This document shows positions 44,566-53,249 of a stretch of DNA of 64,000 nt, in pieces. Below the pieces are notes generated by a model. It did not search any database. It saw only the letters and a program-made list of their open reading frames with translations, and was not told the DNA's origin. Source of the DNA: CAWCUZ01 sp963798795 (GTDB taxonomy: Bacteria; Acidobacteriota; Vicinamibacteria; Vicinamibacterales; SCN-69-37); NCBI GenBank assembly GCA_963798795.1, contig CAWCUZ010000012.1:1-64000 (forward strand), given 5' to 3'. The translations under genes were made by a program, and so were the position numbers. Position 1 is the stretch's first letter. Each line of letters opens with the position of its first letter.

Positions 44566-45984
44566 ATGACCGTTCAACGCCGCGTCCTCGTGATTGCCGC
44601 ACTGATGGCGCTGCCGCTCGCCTTTCTCGGGACAGCCGCCGTGGAGCGCCTGCGCGCGCGCGACGCCCGCCTCACCCTCGAGCGGGTCGTCCGATCCCAG
44701 GCGAACGACCAGTTGAAGGAACGGTGCGAGTCGGATCCGCGCTGGTTCCTCACGGGCTCGCTCGAGGGGCGGCCGCCGGCCGGCACCCCGCCCGAGCTCA
44801 ATCCTGACGCGCTGCCGCCGCGGCCGAAGGTGGAGGAGCAGCCGTTCGAGCTGTTCGCCTTCGATTCCGACTTCATCGGGTCGAGCCCCGCCACGCCGGC
44901 GTTTCCACGCGAGTTGAAGACGCCCCTGCGATCGGGGACGAACGAGCTGGCCGCGCCGTTCATCACGGCGGACGGCACCGGCGTGCAGTTTGCCCTGCGG
45001 ACCGGCTGGAACCTCGGGTCGTGCGCCATCCTGCTGGGCCGGTTCCGGCCACTGCCGCACCGCTGGTGGTTCGGCATGGCGATGTTCAGCGGCCTCGCGG
45101 TGGCGCTGTTCGGTGTCGCTTTCGTGACGGCCGCGCCAATCGAGCGGCGGATTCGCCGGCTCGCGCAGGCCACACGGGCCTCCGCGCGCGCCGAGTACGG
45201 CGAGATCGTGCCGGCGACCGGGGGCGACGAAATCGGGCTGCTGGGCTCGGTGTTCAACGAAGCCAGCGCCGACATCCGCCGGCGCATCACCGACGCGCGC
45301 GATCGCGAGGAAGAGATGCGGCGCTTCGCCGCATCGACCGTGCACGACGTGGCCGCGCCGATGACGGGCGTGCTCGACCGGCTGGCCGACGTCGAGCGCG
45401 GCGCCGGCCTTCCAGCGGAGGTGCGCAACAGCGTGCGGCAGGCCACGCGCGAGGCCTACCGGCTCGCGCTGCGCCTGCAGAACCTGGGCGCGGTCTCCGC
45501 GCTGCGCGCGCGCGCCGAAGTGCCCGCTCCGGAAGACGTCGATCTCCGGGACGTCGTGCACCGCGCCGTGGCGCGGCTGTCCGGCTTTGCGGGCTCGACC
45601 GACGTGGCGGTGAACGTGCAGGCGCCCAACGAACCGGTGACCGTGACCTGCAACGCGGCACTCTTCGAACAGGCGGTGGTCAACCTGCTCGACAACGCGA
45701 TCCGCTACAACCACGCGGACGGCCGGGCGACGGTGCACCTGTATCCGGCGCACGGCGGCCACGCCGCGATTCGCGTGGAAGACGACGGGCAGGGCGTGTC
45801 CGCGGCGGAGATCACGAGCCTGATGGCGATCCGTCGCTTCCGCGGGGACGAGGCGCGCACGCAGCAGGCGGGGGAGCGCGGCCTCGGTCTCGCCGTCACG
45901 CAGGAAGTCGCCGATCGGTACGGCTTCCGGCTGGATCTGCGGCAGCGCCCGACCGGCGGTTTCGAGGCGGAATTGACGAAATAG
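44566..45984 (+). CDS. Sensor histidine kinase, orphan
   Basis: 472 residues. Two membrane segments flank a periplasmic sensor region (about residues 30-155) of no recognised type, and a HAMP-like linker (APIERRIRRLAQATRA) follows. The phospho-acceptor is in RFAASTVHDVAAPMTGVL. The ATPase domain has the N box NLLDNAIRYN, DDGQGV and GERGLGLAVTQEVA. No response regulator is adjacent, so its partner is elsewhere. The final codons lead into hairpin 45988-46009, which could terminate transcription. Confidence 0.88.
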   Translation: MTVQRRVLVIAALMALPLAFLGTAAVERLRARDARLTLERVVRSQANDQLKERCESDPRWFLTGSLEGRPPAGTPPELNPDALPPRPKVEEQPFELFAFDSDFIGSSPATPAFPRELKTPLRSGTNELAAPFITADGTGVQFALRTGWNLGSCAILLGRFRPLPHRWWFGMAMFSGLAVALFGVAFVTAAPIERRIRRLAQATRASARAEYGEIVPATGGDEIGLLGSVFNEASADIRRRITDARDREEEMRRFAASTVHDVAAPMTGVLDRLADVERGAGLPAEVRNSVRQATREAYRLALRLQNLGAVSALRARAEVPAPEDVDLRDVVHRAVARLSGFAGSTDVAVNVQAPNEPVTVTCNAALFEQAVVNLLDNAIRYNHADGRATVHLYPAHGGHAAIRVEDDGQGVSAAEITSLMAIRRFRGDEARTQQAGERGLGLAVTQEVADRYGFRLDLRQRPTGGFEAELTK

Positions 45985-45987
45985 AAT

Positions 45988-46071
45988 CGCCGGGTCTGAA
46001 GACCCGGCGCTACATACATCCGACCCGGCGCTCCATGCATCCGACCCGGCGCTACATACATCCGACCCGGC
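45988..46071. repeat. Hairpin followed by 21-bp tandem repeats of its arm
   Basis: CGCCGGGTCT-GA-AGACCCGGCG (45988-46009) is a perfect 22-nt palindrome. From 46009 to 46071 three 21-bp units of the type GCTACATACATCCGACCCGGC follow; the unit contains the arm sequence ACCCGGCG. The block fills the gap between the convergent kinase and cytochrome genes. It parallels the hairpin plus 24-bp array at 51815-52071. Confidence 0.7.
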
Positions 46072-46077
46072 GGTCGA

Positions 46078-46656
46078 TCACTTCATGTTTGCGATCTGGT
46101 CCGGGGGGATCGGATCGGGCACGTGATTGCTGATCGCGGGAATCGTCCGCAGATACGCGAACATCGCCTTCAGATCGTCGTCCGACAGATTCTTCAAGGC
46201 GGTCCAGGGCATTGGCGGCAGGATCGGTCGCGACGTGCCCATGTGCTTGCCCTCGCGCATCGCCCTGACGAACATGTCCTCGGTCCAGATGCCGAGCCCC
46301 GTGTTCTGATCGGGCGTCAGGTTCGCCGTGAACGAGATCCCCCAGGGGCCGGACCACTCGGTGAACGTGTTGTTGGCGGCAGCCATCCAGCCGTCCGGGA
46401 GCCTGGGCGGCCTGGCGGCCGGGACGTTTTCCGGATGTCCCGACAGCATGCGCGTCATGTCGGGCTCGGGGCCGTTCGCGCCCATCTTCATGGGCGTGTG
46501 GCAGTCATTGCAGCCCATGGTGGAGACGAGATAGTGGCCGCGCTCGGCCGGCGACATGGGCGCCGGCGGCTGCGTCGGCGGTGGAGCTGACTGAGAACAG
46601 GCAGCCAGAGCGGCAGCACCGACCAGGGCACCGGCGAACCGGGCAAGTTGTGACAT
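46078..46656 (-). CDS. Cytochrome c lipoprotein, single haem
   Basis: 192 residues from the ATG at 46656, which has a GGAGGTCCC site. GALVGAAALAACSQS is a lipoprotein signal with Cys about residue 19. GCNDCHTPM is the CxxCH haem site, and later Met residues (HMGTSRPILPPMPWTAL) could supply the axial ligand. It resembles the c-type cytochrome partners of GMC dehydrogenases. It is divergent from the gamma-subunit/GMC pair, so it is the probable electron acceptor for it. Confidence 0.78.
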   Translation of the reverse strand: MSQLARFAGALVGAAALAACSQSAPPPTQPPAPMSPAERGHYLVSTMGCNDCHTPMKMGANGPEPDMTRMLSGHPENVPAARPPRLPDGWMAAANNTFTEWSGPWGISFTANLTPDQNTGLGIWTEDMFVRAMREGKHMGTSRPILPPMPWTALKNLSDDDLKAMFAYLRTIPAISNHVPDPIPPDQIANMK

Positions 46657-46687
46657 GGGACCTCCGAAGCCGAGGAGTATAGACGAA

Positions 46688-46715
46688 GGGGTGCGGGGTG
46701 CGGGGTGCGGGGTGC
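46688..46715. repeat. Four tandem copies of GGGGTGC
   Basis: The 7-bp unit GGGGTGC is repeated four times (46688-46694, 46695-46701, 46702-46708, 46709-46715) in the divergent promoter region between the cytochrome and the gamma-subunit gene. Its G-runs could form a quadruplex on one strand. There is no coding role. Confidence 0.7.
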
Positions 46716-46788
46716 ACGCGACAATCAGTCCAGTCAATCGCCAGGTGCAGGCAGCACAGCCCGGCGCTACAATACCGCCACAATTCCC

Positions 46789-47373
46789 ATGAAACGACGA
46801 ACCGTCCTCCGCTCACTGGCGGCCCTGGTGGCTGTGAAGCCGCTCGGGAGCCTGGAACTGTTTGCCCAGTCGCCCACCGCAACTGACAAGGCGATCACAA
46901 CCCTGAAGGCGGTGGCGGAGGTCGTGCTGCCCTCGAGCCTTGGCGTTGCCGGCCGGGAGGCTGCGGTGCAGAAGTTCGTCGCGTGGACCGCGAACTATCG
47001 CGAAGGCGCGGAGCGCGGCGGCGGATATGGCAACGCGCGTCTCAGCCCGCCCACGGGATCATCGCCCGCCGCGCAGTATCCCGCGCAATTCGACGCGCTC
47101 GATCGGGCGGCCGTCGCGCGCGGCGCAAGGGACTTCGCAGCGCTCGCCTTGCCGGCGCGGCGCGAGATCGTCGAAGCGGCTTTGAACGTGCCGCAGCGCG
47201 TCACGCGCCTCCCGTCACGGCCGACCGGACAGAATCTGATTGCCGACTTCATGGGCTACTACTTCAACAGCGAGGAGGGATTCGACCTCGCGTACAAGGC
47301 GGCGATCGGCCGCGACAGTTGTCGGTCGCTGGACGGCTCGGACAAGCCGCCGGCGCCGCGGGGAGGACGATGA
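46789..47373 (+). CDS. Gluconate 2-dehydrogenase subunit 3-like (gamma) protein
   Basis: 194 residues. MKRRTVLRSLAALVAVKPLG is a Tat-type signal (KRRTVLRS). ITTLKAVAEVVLPSSLG and FMGYYFNSEEGFDLAYKAAIGRD are the family's conserved blocks. In known FAD-glucose and gluconate dehydrogenases the gamma subunit carries the Tat signal and helps to export the flavoprotein. It overlaps the GMC gene by 4 nt, consistent with a tight complex. Confidence 0.85.
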   Translation: MKRRTVLRSLAALVAVKPLGSLELFAQSPTATDKAITTLKAVAEVVLPSSLGVAGREAAVQKFVAWTANYREGAERGGGYGNARLSPPTGSSPAAQYPAQFDALDRAAVARGARDFAALALPARREIVEAALNVPQRVTRLPSRPTGQNLIADFMGYYFNSEEGFDLAYKAAIGRDSCRSLDGSDKPPAPRGGR

Positions 47374-48956
47374 TGGCGCGCTACGAAGCCGACGTCGTCG
47401 TCATCGGGGGCGGGATCACGGCGGCGATGGTCGCCGAGAAGCTGTCGGAGCTCAAGCCCGGCGCGAAGATCATCGTCGTCGAAGCGGGCAAGCGGCTGTT
47501 CGACTTCGAGAACCGCTTCGAGTACCGCGAGCGCAACCTGGAGTACGGCGAGAACATGTGGCCGGGCGACAACATCGCCGACCAGGGCGGACGCGGCATC
47601 ATCTCGCGCACGATGGCGGTGGGCGGATCGGCGCTGCACTTCGGCGGCGTGTGCAATCGATTCTCTGAAGAAGACCTGCGGCTGAAGTCGATGTACGGGC
47701 TCGCCGTCGACTGGCCGATCGAGTGGGCGGATCTCGAGAAGTGGTACTGCGAGGCCGAGCGCCGCATCGGCGTCTCGGGTGAACCGGGACCGCTGCCACA
47801 GGACCGGCGGTCGGAACCGTACCCGATGCCGCCGATGACGATGACCTACAACCTGAAGCAGCTCAGGACGTGGGCCGAGCAGAGCGGCATCCCGTTCTGG
47901 ACGACGCCGCAGTGCAAGAACACGGTGCAGGGCTATGGCGGCCGCGGCATCTGCCGACGCTGCAACACGTGCGAAGTCTGTCCGACGGGCGCACGCTACT
48001 CGCCCGACTGGACGTTCAAGCAACTGCTCGAGGCGAAGAAGATCGAGCTGCACGACCAGACGCTCGTCCGCCAGCTCGTCATGGACGACGCGAGCACGCG
48101 CATCGTGGCGGCGACCGGCGCGCGCGAAGACGGCGCGGACGACAACGTCGAGTACCGCGCGAAGGCGTTCGTCGTGGCCTCCGGCTACTGCTGGAGCGCG
48201 CACCTGCTGCTGCTCTCGGCGAACCCGCGCTTTCCGAACGGCCTGGCGAACTCGTCGGATCATGTCGGCCGCTACATGACCGGGCATCTGGCGTATCAGA
48301 CGAACATCGACCTGGACCTGACGATCTATCCCGGCATGAACGAGCAGCACAGCCTGATCTCGCGGCAGTTCTTCCGTTGCCGCGCCGATCAGCCGTACGT
48401 CCGCCACGACCTGCGCGTGTGGGAGAGCGCGGCCGGCCGCGCGCCGCAGCTCCGCGACGACAACGGCGGCGTTCTGCTCGGCGATGCGCTCCTGACCGAC
48501 TGGCGCACGCGGCTCACGCGCGGGTCGGCGCGCGTGCGCGGCTACTACACCGTCGAGCCGGACAAGGACAGCCGTCTGACGCTCGACGCGGCCGGCAAGA
48601 ACCGGTGGGGCGATCCCCTGCCGTTGATCCAGCACAAGATCGATGCGGCCAGCGAGGGCCGCGCCGCCGCCACGCGACAGCATTTCGAGGAGCTGTTCAC
48701 GACACTCGCGAAGGCCAATGACGGTCGGGCGGGGCGCGTCAGCGGTCTCAACTACCAGGACCATCCCGCGGGCGGGTGCCGCATGGGCGCGGACCCGGCC
48801 ACGAGCGTGGTCGACAACCACGGCCGCACGCACGACCACGAGAACCTGTTCGTCGTCGGGTCGCCCACGCTGCCGACGGGCGGCTGCACGAACGGCACGC
48901 TCACGTTCGTGGCGGTGGCGCTGCGGGCGACGCCGGAGATCGCGAAGACGATGTGA
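47370..48956 (+). CDS. GMC family FAD-dependent dehydrogenase
   Basis: 528 residues from ATG 47370, behind GGGAGGA. ADVVVIGGGITAAMVAEKL is the FAD-binding start, GGSALHFGG and the C-terminal HPAGGCRMG...PTLPTGGCTNGT match the GMC active-site end. A cluster C-RRC-NTC-EVC (about residue 195) is placed like the cysteines that hold a [3Fe-4S] centre in Burkholderia-type FAD glucose dehydrogenase. It has no own signal, so it is probably exported with the gamma subunit. Electrons would pass to the divergent cytochrome c. The substrate (sugar or other alcohol) is unknown. Confidence 0.85.
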   Translation: MMARYEADVVVIGGGITAAMVAEKLSELKPGAKIIVVEAGKRLFDFENRFEYRERNLEYGENMWPGDNIADQGGRGIISRTMAVGGSALHFGGVCNRFSEEDLRLKSMYGLAVDWPIEWADLEKWYCEAERRIGVSGEPGPLPQDRRSEPYPMPPMTMTYNLKQLRTWAEQSGIPFWTTPQCKNTVQGYGGRGICRRCNTCEVCPTGARYSPDWTFKQLLEAKKIELHDQTLVRQLVMDDASTRIVAATGAREDGADDNVEYRAKAFVVASGYCWSAHLLLLSANPRFPNGLANSSDHVGRYMTGHLAYQTNIDLDLTIYPGMNEQHSLISRQFFRCRADQPYVRHDLRVWESAAGRAPQLRDDNGGVLLGDALLTDWRTRLTRGSARVRGYYTVEPDKDSRLTLDAAGKNRWGDPLPLIQHKIDAASEGRAAATRQHFEELFTTLAKANDGRAGRVSGLNYQDHPAGGCRMGADPATSVVDNHGRTHDHENLFVVGSPTLPTGGCTNGTLTFVAVALRATPEIAKTM

Positions 48957-49008
48957 GACGCTCGAAAACACAATGGAGGCCCCGGCGCTCCACAGAGTTC
49001 CATAGACC

Positions 49009-51804
49009 ATGCGCATCGCGCGAAGCAGTCTTCTTCTTGCTGCGGTGCTCGCCGCGGCCACGCTCCTCGCCCAGGAGCACGAGGGCGGCCGGTACTCGCC
49101 GCTCGGGTTCTTCGATCTGCTCGCCTACGAACAGGCGTATCCCGGCACGGTCGGCAGTCCGCTGGTGCGCGAGGCGGCGTCGCAGACCTACTGGGCGTAC
49201 CAGCGGGTTGCTTACGATGCGCAGGGCCAGCCGCGCGGCAACGTGTGGACGAGTCTGGGCCCGGAGACGAACCTCGTCGATCCGAGCGGCGCGACCACGG
49301 AGTCGGTGTCCGGGCGCGTGTCGGCGCTGGCGATTTCGCCGACGTGCAGCCGGACGGGCCCGTGCCGGCTGTGGGTCGGCACGGCCGGCGGCGGCGTGTG
49401 GCGCAGCGACGCCGCGATGAACACGGAGGACGCCGGCTGGCGCTGGGTCGGCCACGGCCTCGGTACGAACAACATCGGCAGCCTGGCGATCGACCCGAAC
49501 GATCGCACCGGCAACACCATCCTGGTCGGCACTGGCGAGACGAACCAGCCGAACAACTCGGGCGCGGGGACCGGCGTCTATCGCTCGGCGGACGGCGGCG
49601 ATCACTGGACGCGCATTCCGACGATGATCGTGGACCCGACGATTTCGCCGGTGCCGATCGACTTCACGTTCACGCGGGGTATCAGCACGGTGATCGTCGA
49701 GCCCGGGCATCCGCAGACGATCTACGTGGCCACGGCCAGCGCCATGCTCGGGATGACGGCGGTACGCGGCGGCCAGACGCAGACCACCGGGTTCTTGCAG
49801 CCGCGCGTCGGCCTCTACAAGACCGAGAACACCGGCCAGACGTGGACGCTCGCCTGGGTGCCGCCGCTCGACCCGGTGATTCCGCCGAATCCGAATATCG
49901 GCGCGGGCGTGGGCGACACGATGTTCGGTGTGCGGCTGGTGAAGCTCGACCCGCGCGATCCGTCGATCGTGTATGCGTCGGCGTGGAACAACGCGATTCA
50001 TCGGTCGGCGCCATCGCTCGAGGGCGGCGATGCGGCGTTCAAGCCGGTGTTCGCGATCGTCGGATTCCAGCGATTCCGCGATCTCGCGATGTTCGACCTC
50101 ACGGTCAAGAACGGCCACACGCGGATGTACGTCTACAACGGCACGGACGCGCTGGCGTCGCAGGGGCTTTACCGGCTCGACAACGCGGACGTGCGGGCGT
50201 CGAGCCTGGTGACCGGCACGGGCGCGGCGCTGTCGAACGCGTCCGCATGGCAGAGGCTCTCGTCCGACCAGCCGGCGGACCCCGGCTACGTCAGCCGCCA
50301 GATCTGCGGATCGCAGTGTTTCTACGATCTCGTGGTGGCGGTGCCCGAGGGACAGCCGGACACGGTGGTGATCGGCGGCGTGCAGCAGCCGAACTACGGC
50401 GAGCCGACGATTCGGTCCGCCGACGCCGGCCGGCGGTTCGCGGTGTTCGGCAGCGACGCGGCCAGTCCGACCAACTACAGCCACGTGGACGTGCGGGCGG
50501 TCGTCTTTCATCCGCGCGATCCGCGCATTGCGTTCGTCGGATCGGACGGCGGCGTCGTGCGCAACGACGGCACGTTCCAGAACCTGACGGGCGCGTGCTC
50601 GAATCCTGCCAACCTGTCGCTGCCGCAGTGCGGCACGATGCTCGCCGCGGTGCCGTCCCGGCTGTATTTCCTCAACAAGGGGCTGCAGACGCTGCAGTTC
50701 TACAACGTCTCGATCGATCCGCACGACCCGCTGCGGCGGCTCATCGGCGGGCTGCAGGACAACAGCACCATCTGGCAGGACGGGACCGGCGACGGCCGGG
50801 TCTGGAAGACGCTGTTTCCGTACGGCGACGGCACGGCCGCCAGCGGCTTCCATCCGGCGCGGTCCGACGTGCTCTTCGCGAGTTTTCAGAGCAACCGGTA
50901 TTTCACGAATTTCCGGAACGGCGACCTGGCGTTCTGGGTGCGCACCGACGATCCGATCCGGGCGAGCGCCGAGCGCGAGAGCATCACGCAGTCGACCGGA
51001 CGTCAGTTCATCACGTTCGACGCGGCTCGACCGGACACGCAGTTCACCGGGTTCCAGCACGTCTGGCGCACCCAGAACAACGGCGGCAGCCAGGCGTTCC
51101 TCGAGGCGAACTGCCGGTTTCCGGGCGGCTCGTCGAGCGCGGTCTGCGGCGACTGGGTGCCGCTGGGTGCCGGGTATCCCTTCCTGCGCGGCAGCACGCC
51201 GGATTCATCGAGCCGGAAGCCCGGCGACCTGACCGGCGACTACTACGGATCGGATCGTGTGGGCGGCCTGATCGTGGCCGCCGGGCGCACGCCGGCCGAC
51301 GGCGGCACGCTTTGGGCGGCGACGAACTTCGGGCGCCTGTTCGTGTCGAAGAACGCGGACGCGCCCGGCGCGGACGTGCAATTCGTACGCATCGACGGCG
51401 GCGTGATGCCGAACCGCTTCGTCACGCGCATCTTTGCCGATCCGCGCGACCCGAACGTGGCGCTGATCTCGTACTCCGGCTTCAACGCGCTGACGCCTTC
51501 GTCGCCGGGCCACGTGTTCCGCGCCGTCTACGACCCGTCCGCCGAGCGCGCTGCGTTCACGTCGCTCGATTTCGATCTCGGCGACCTGCCCATCAACACC
51601 ATCGCGTACGACGATGTGCGCGGCGACGTGTACGCGGCCACCGACTTCGGTCCGCTCGTCCTCCGCCAGGGCACGACCGAATGGGCGGCCGCCGGCATCG
51701 GCTTCCCCGAGGCCCTGATGGTGGATCTCGAAATCGTCCCGGCGCGCCGCCTCCTCGTCGCCGCCACGCACGGGCTCGGGATCTTCTATCTGGACCTGCC
51801 CTAG
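49009..51804 (+). CDS. Secreted sortilin/VPS10-like beta-propeller protein
   Basis: 931 residues with a signal peptide (SSLLLAAVLAAATLLA). The repeats GVWRSDAAMNTEDAGW, GVYRSADGGDHWTRI and similar Asp-box turns across residues about 80-900 form the propeller; IGGLQDNSTIW is another conserved loop. It lacks the Ig-like C-terminal part of the paralogue at 22069. Probably periplasmic or secreted. It follows the dehydrogenase by 53 nt. No target is known. Confidence 0.75.
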   Translation: MRIARSSLLLAAVLAAATLLAQEHEGGRYSPLGFFDLLAYEQAYPGTVGSPLVREAASQTYWAYQRVAYDAQGQPRGNVWTSLGPETNLVDPSGATTESVSGRVSALAISPTCSRTGPCRLWVGTAGGGVWRSDAAMNTEDAGWRWVGHGLGTNNIGSLAIDPNDRTGNTILVGTGETNQPNNSGAGTGVYRSADGGDHWTRIPTMIVDPTISPVPIDFTFTRGISTVIVEPGHPQTIYVATASAMLGMTAVRGGQTQTTGFLQPRVGLYKTENTGQTWTLAWVPPLDPVIPPNPNIGAGVGDTMFGVRLVKLDPRDPSIVYASAWNNAIHRSAPSLEGGDAAFKPVFAIVGFQRFRDLAMFDLTVKNGHTRMYVYNGTDALASQGLYRLDNADVRASSLVTGTGAALSNASAWQRLSSDQPADPGYVSRQICGSQCFYDLVVAVPEGQPDTVVIGGVQQPNYGEPTIRSADAGRRFAVFGSDAASPTNYSHVDVRAVVFHPRDPRIAFVGSDGGVVRNDGTFQNLTGACSNPANLSLPQCGTMLAAVPSRLYFLNKGLQTLQFYNVSIDPHDPLRRLIGGLQDNSTIWQDGTGDGRVWKTLFPYGDGTAASGFHPARSDVLFASFQSNRYFTNFRNGDLAFWVRTDDPIRASAERESITQSTGRQFITFDAARPDTQFTGFQHVWRTQNNGGSQAFLEANCRFPGGSSSAVCGDWVPLGAGYPFLRGSTPDSSSRKPGDLTGDYYGSDRVGGLIVAAGRTPADGGTLWAATNFGRLFVSKNADAPGADVQFVRIDGGVMPNRFVTRIFADPRDPNVALISYSGFNALTPSSPGHVFRAVYDPSAERAAFTSLDFDLGDLPINTIAYDDVRGDVYAATDFGPLVLRQGTTEWAAAGIGFPEALMVDLEIVPARRLLVAATHGLGIFYLDLP

Positions 51805-51814
51805 CCTCCCGTAG

Positions 51815-51872
51815 CCGGCGGGCTTCAGCCCGCCGGACGACGCGACCTGCCCGCAGGGCTGAAGCCCTGCGG
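51815..51872. repeat. Two hairpins of the GGGCTTCAGCCC family, opposite orientation
   Basis: CCGGCGGGCT-TC-AGCCCGCCGG (51815-51836) and CCGCAGGGCT-GA-AGCCCTGCGG (51851-51872) are perfect 22-nt palindromes in opposite orientation, 14 nt apart. GTAGCC precedes the first, and GGCTAC ends the second. They follow the stop of the propeller gene and may terminate it. Confidence 0.8.
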
Positions 51873-51879
51873 CTACAGG

Positions 51880-52071
51880 ACCGTGAAGCCCTGCGGCGAC
51901 GGGACCGTGAAGCCCTGCGGCGACGGGACCGTGAAGCCCTGCGGCGACGGGACCGTGAAGCCCTGCGGCGACGGGACCGTGAAGCCCTGCGGCGACGGGA
52001 CCGTGAAGCCCTGCGGCGACGGGACCGTGAAGCCCTGCGGCGACGGGACCGTGAAGCCCTGCGGCGACGAG
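51880..52071. repeat. Tandem array, eight 24-bp units
   Basis: The unit ACCGTGAAGCCCTGCGGCGACGGG is repeated eight times with almost no divergence; the last copy loses its final bases. GAAGCCCTGCGGC in each unit equals one arm of the hairpin at 51851-51872. A reading frame through it would encode an eight-residue repeat, but it has no support as protein. Near identity of the copies means recent expansion. It lies between two convergent genes. Confidence 0.85.
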
Positions 52072-52081
52072 GGGCGTGAAC

Positions 52082-53230
52082 CTACAGTCTCACCACGACG
52101 CCGACGCTGACGAACACACGCACCCGCCACCCGTCGCCCTTGCGGACGATGAAGCTGTCGAGCGGCGGAGCGCCGAGGGTGGAACGACGGCCGGTGACGG
52201 CCGGGTCGTTGCTGAACTGGATGTTCGGATACGTCAGCGACTCGATCGACCCGGCGGGCGAGCCGGCGGTCACCGACGGCGTTGCGTCGACCAGGACGCG
52301 CGTCGTGTCGCGGCCGACGAGGGCTCGGGCGTCGAGGTGCAGCGCCCAGCGGGGCGAGAGGTCGCGGCGCAGACCTCCGCCCGCCACGCCGACGAGCGCG
52401 GGACCCTGATCGAAACGGATCACGAGACGATCGCTTTCGTCGATCGGTGGGCCGCCGGTCGGCGCGCCCGCGACCGCGATGCGGGTCTGGTACCGCCCGG
52501 CGAGGGTGGCCGACGGCAGCGACCCAGCGCGCGTCAGCACGCCGCCGCCGAGCGTGATGTACGGCACGAACGCCCCGCGCGGGGCAAAACCGATATTCAG
52601 CGCGCCCGTGAGCGCGATCTCGCGGCTCGCCCCGGCGTCGACCGAAGCCGTGGCATCCACGGCCGTTGCGTCGAACGGCCCCGACGCGAACAGTTCGCCG
52701 AACGCCGCCTCGAAGCTGGCACGGCTCGCGTCGACGGCCGCGCGAAAGTCGCCGGTCAGGTCGGGAGAATCGCCGGAGACGTCCATCCCCAGCTCCAACG
52801 ACGCCCGTGGCGTCAGGCCGCGCCGGACGCGCACGCCGAAGGCGACGCCCGCGCCCCGTTGGAGCGCTCGTGCCGCAAGGGCATCGTCCAGTGATGCGAT
52901 CCGGTCGGGCAGGTTGAGTTCGGCCGCCGCGTCGTTGAACAGCGCCGCGCCGTCGCCGAAGAACCACGACGGCACGGCGCGGCTGGGAAAGATCGGGCTC
53001 GAGGTGGTGATGGCCGCGCCGGCCGGGGGCAGGCTCACCGACCCGCCGCCCGGCGTCCTGCCTGCCGCCAGGCCTCCGGTGAACTCGATCTCCCAGCCGG
53101 TCGCCGCGGCCGGCGGCGACGCCGCCGAAGCTGACGCAGTCTGTGCGTGCGCCGGTTCCGCAGCCAGCAGCGCGACCGCCCAGGCGGCAGCCGTCAACGG
53201 GGCGACGTGGCGCATCGTGAACCTCGACAT
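52082..53230 (-). CDS. Exported beta-barrel-like outer-membrane protein
   Basis: 382 residues. The signal peptide is APLTAAAWAVALLAAEPAHAQ. The mature part is rich in alternating Gly/aromatic strands (WEIEFTGGLAAGRTPG, GVAFGVRVRRGLTPRASLELGMDV, FVPYITLGGGVL, WALHLDARALVGRD) and ends in RVRVFVSVGVVVRL, a C-terminal strand typical of outer-membrane proteins. There is no named family match. It converges on the minisatellite. Confidence 0.55.
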   Translation of the reverse strand: MSRFTMRHVAPLTAAAWAVALLAAEPAHAQTASASAASPPAAATGWEIEFTGGLAAGRTPGGGSVSLPPAGAAITTSSPIFPSRAVPSWFFGDGAALFNDAAAELNLPDRIASLDDALAARALQRGAGVAFGVRVRRGLTPRASLELGMDVSGDSPDLTGDFRAAVDASRASFEAAFGELFASGPFDATAVDATASVDAGASREIALTGALNIGFAPRGAFVPYITLGGGVLTRAGSLPSATLAGRYQTRIAVAGAPTGGPPIDESDRLVIRFDQGPALVGVAGGGLRRDLSPRWALHLDARALVGRDTTRVLVDATPSVTAGSPAGSIESLTYPNIQFSNDPAVTGRRSTLGAPPLDSFIVRKGDGWRVRVFVSVGVVVRL

Positions 53231-53249
53231 GGGCAGCCGCTCCTGTCCG

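Noticed and set aside
47259..49061. A 600-codon minus-strand frame opposite the GMC gene
   Set aside because: It is an antisense shadow; its coding sense is fully explained by the dehydrogenase.
48901..51060. A 719-codon minus-strand frame
   Set aside because: It is antisense to the propeller gene; no domain is recognisable.
51880..52071. CRISPR-like regular repeats
   Set aside because: The units are contiguous with no spacers and no cas genes are present.
51883..52110. A 75-codon frame encoding an eight-residue repeat across the tandem array
   Set aside because: It is only the translation of the 24-bp minisatellite; there is no ribosome site, and all other frames of the array are also open.
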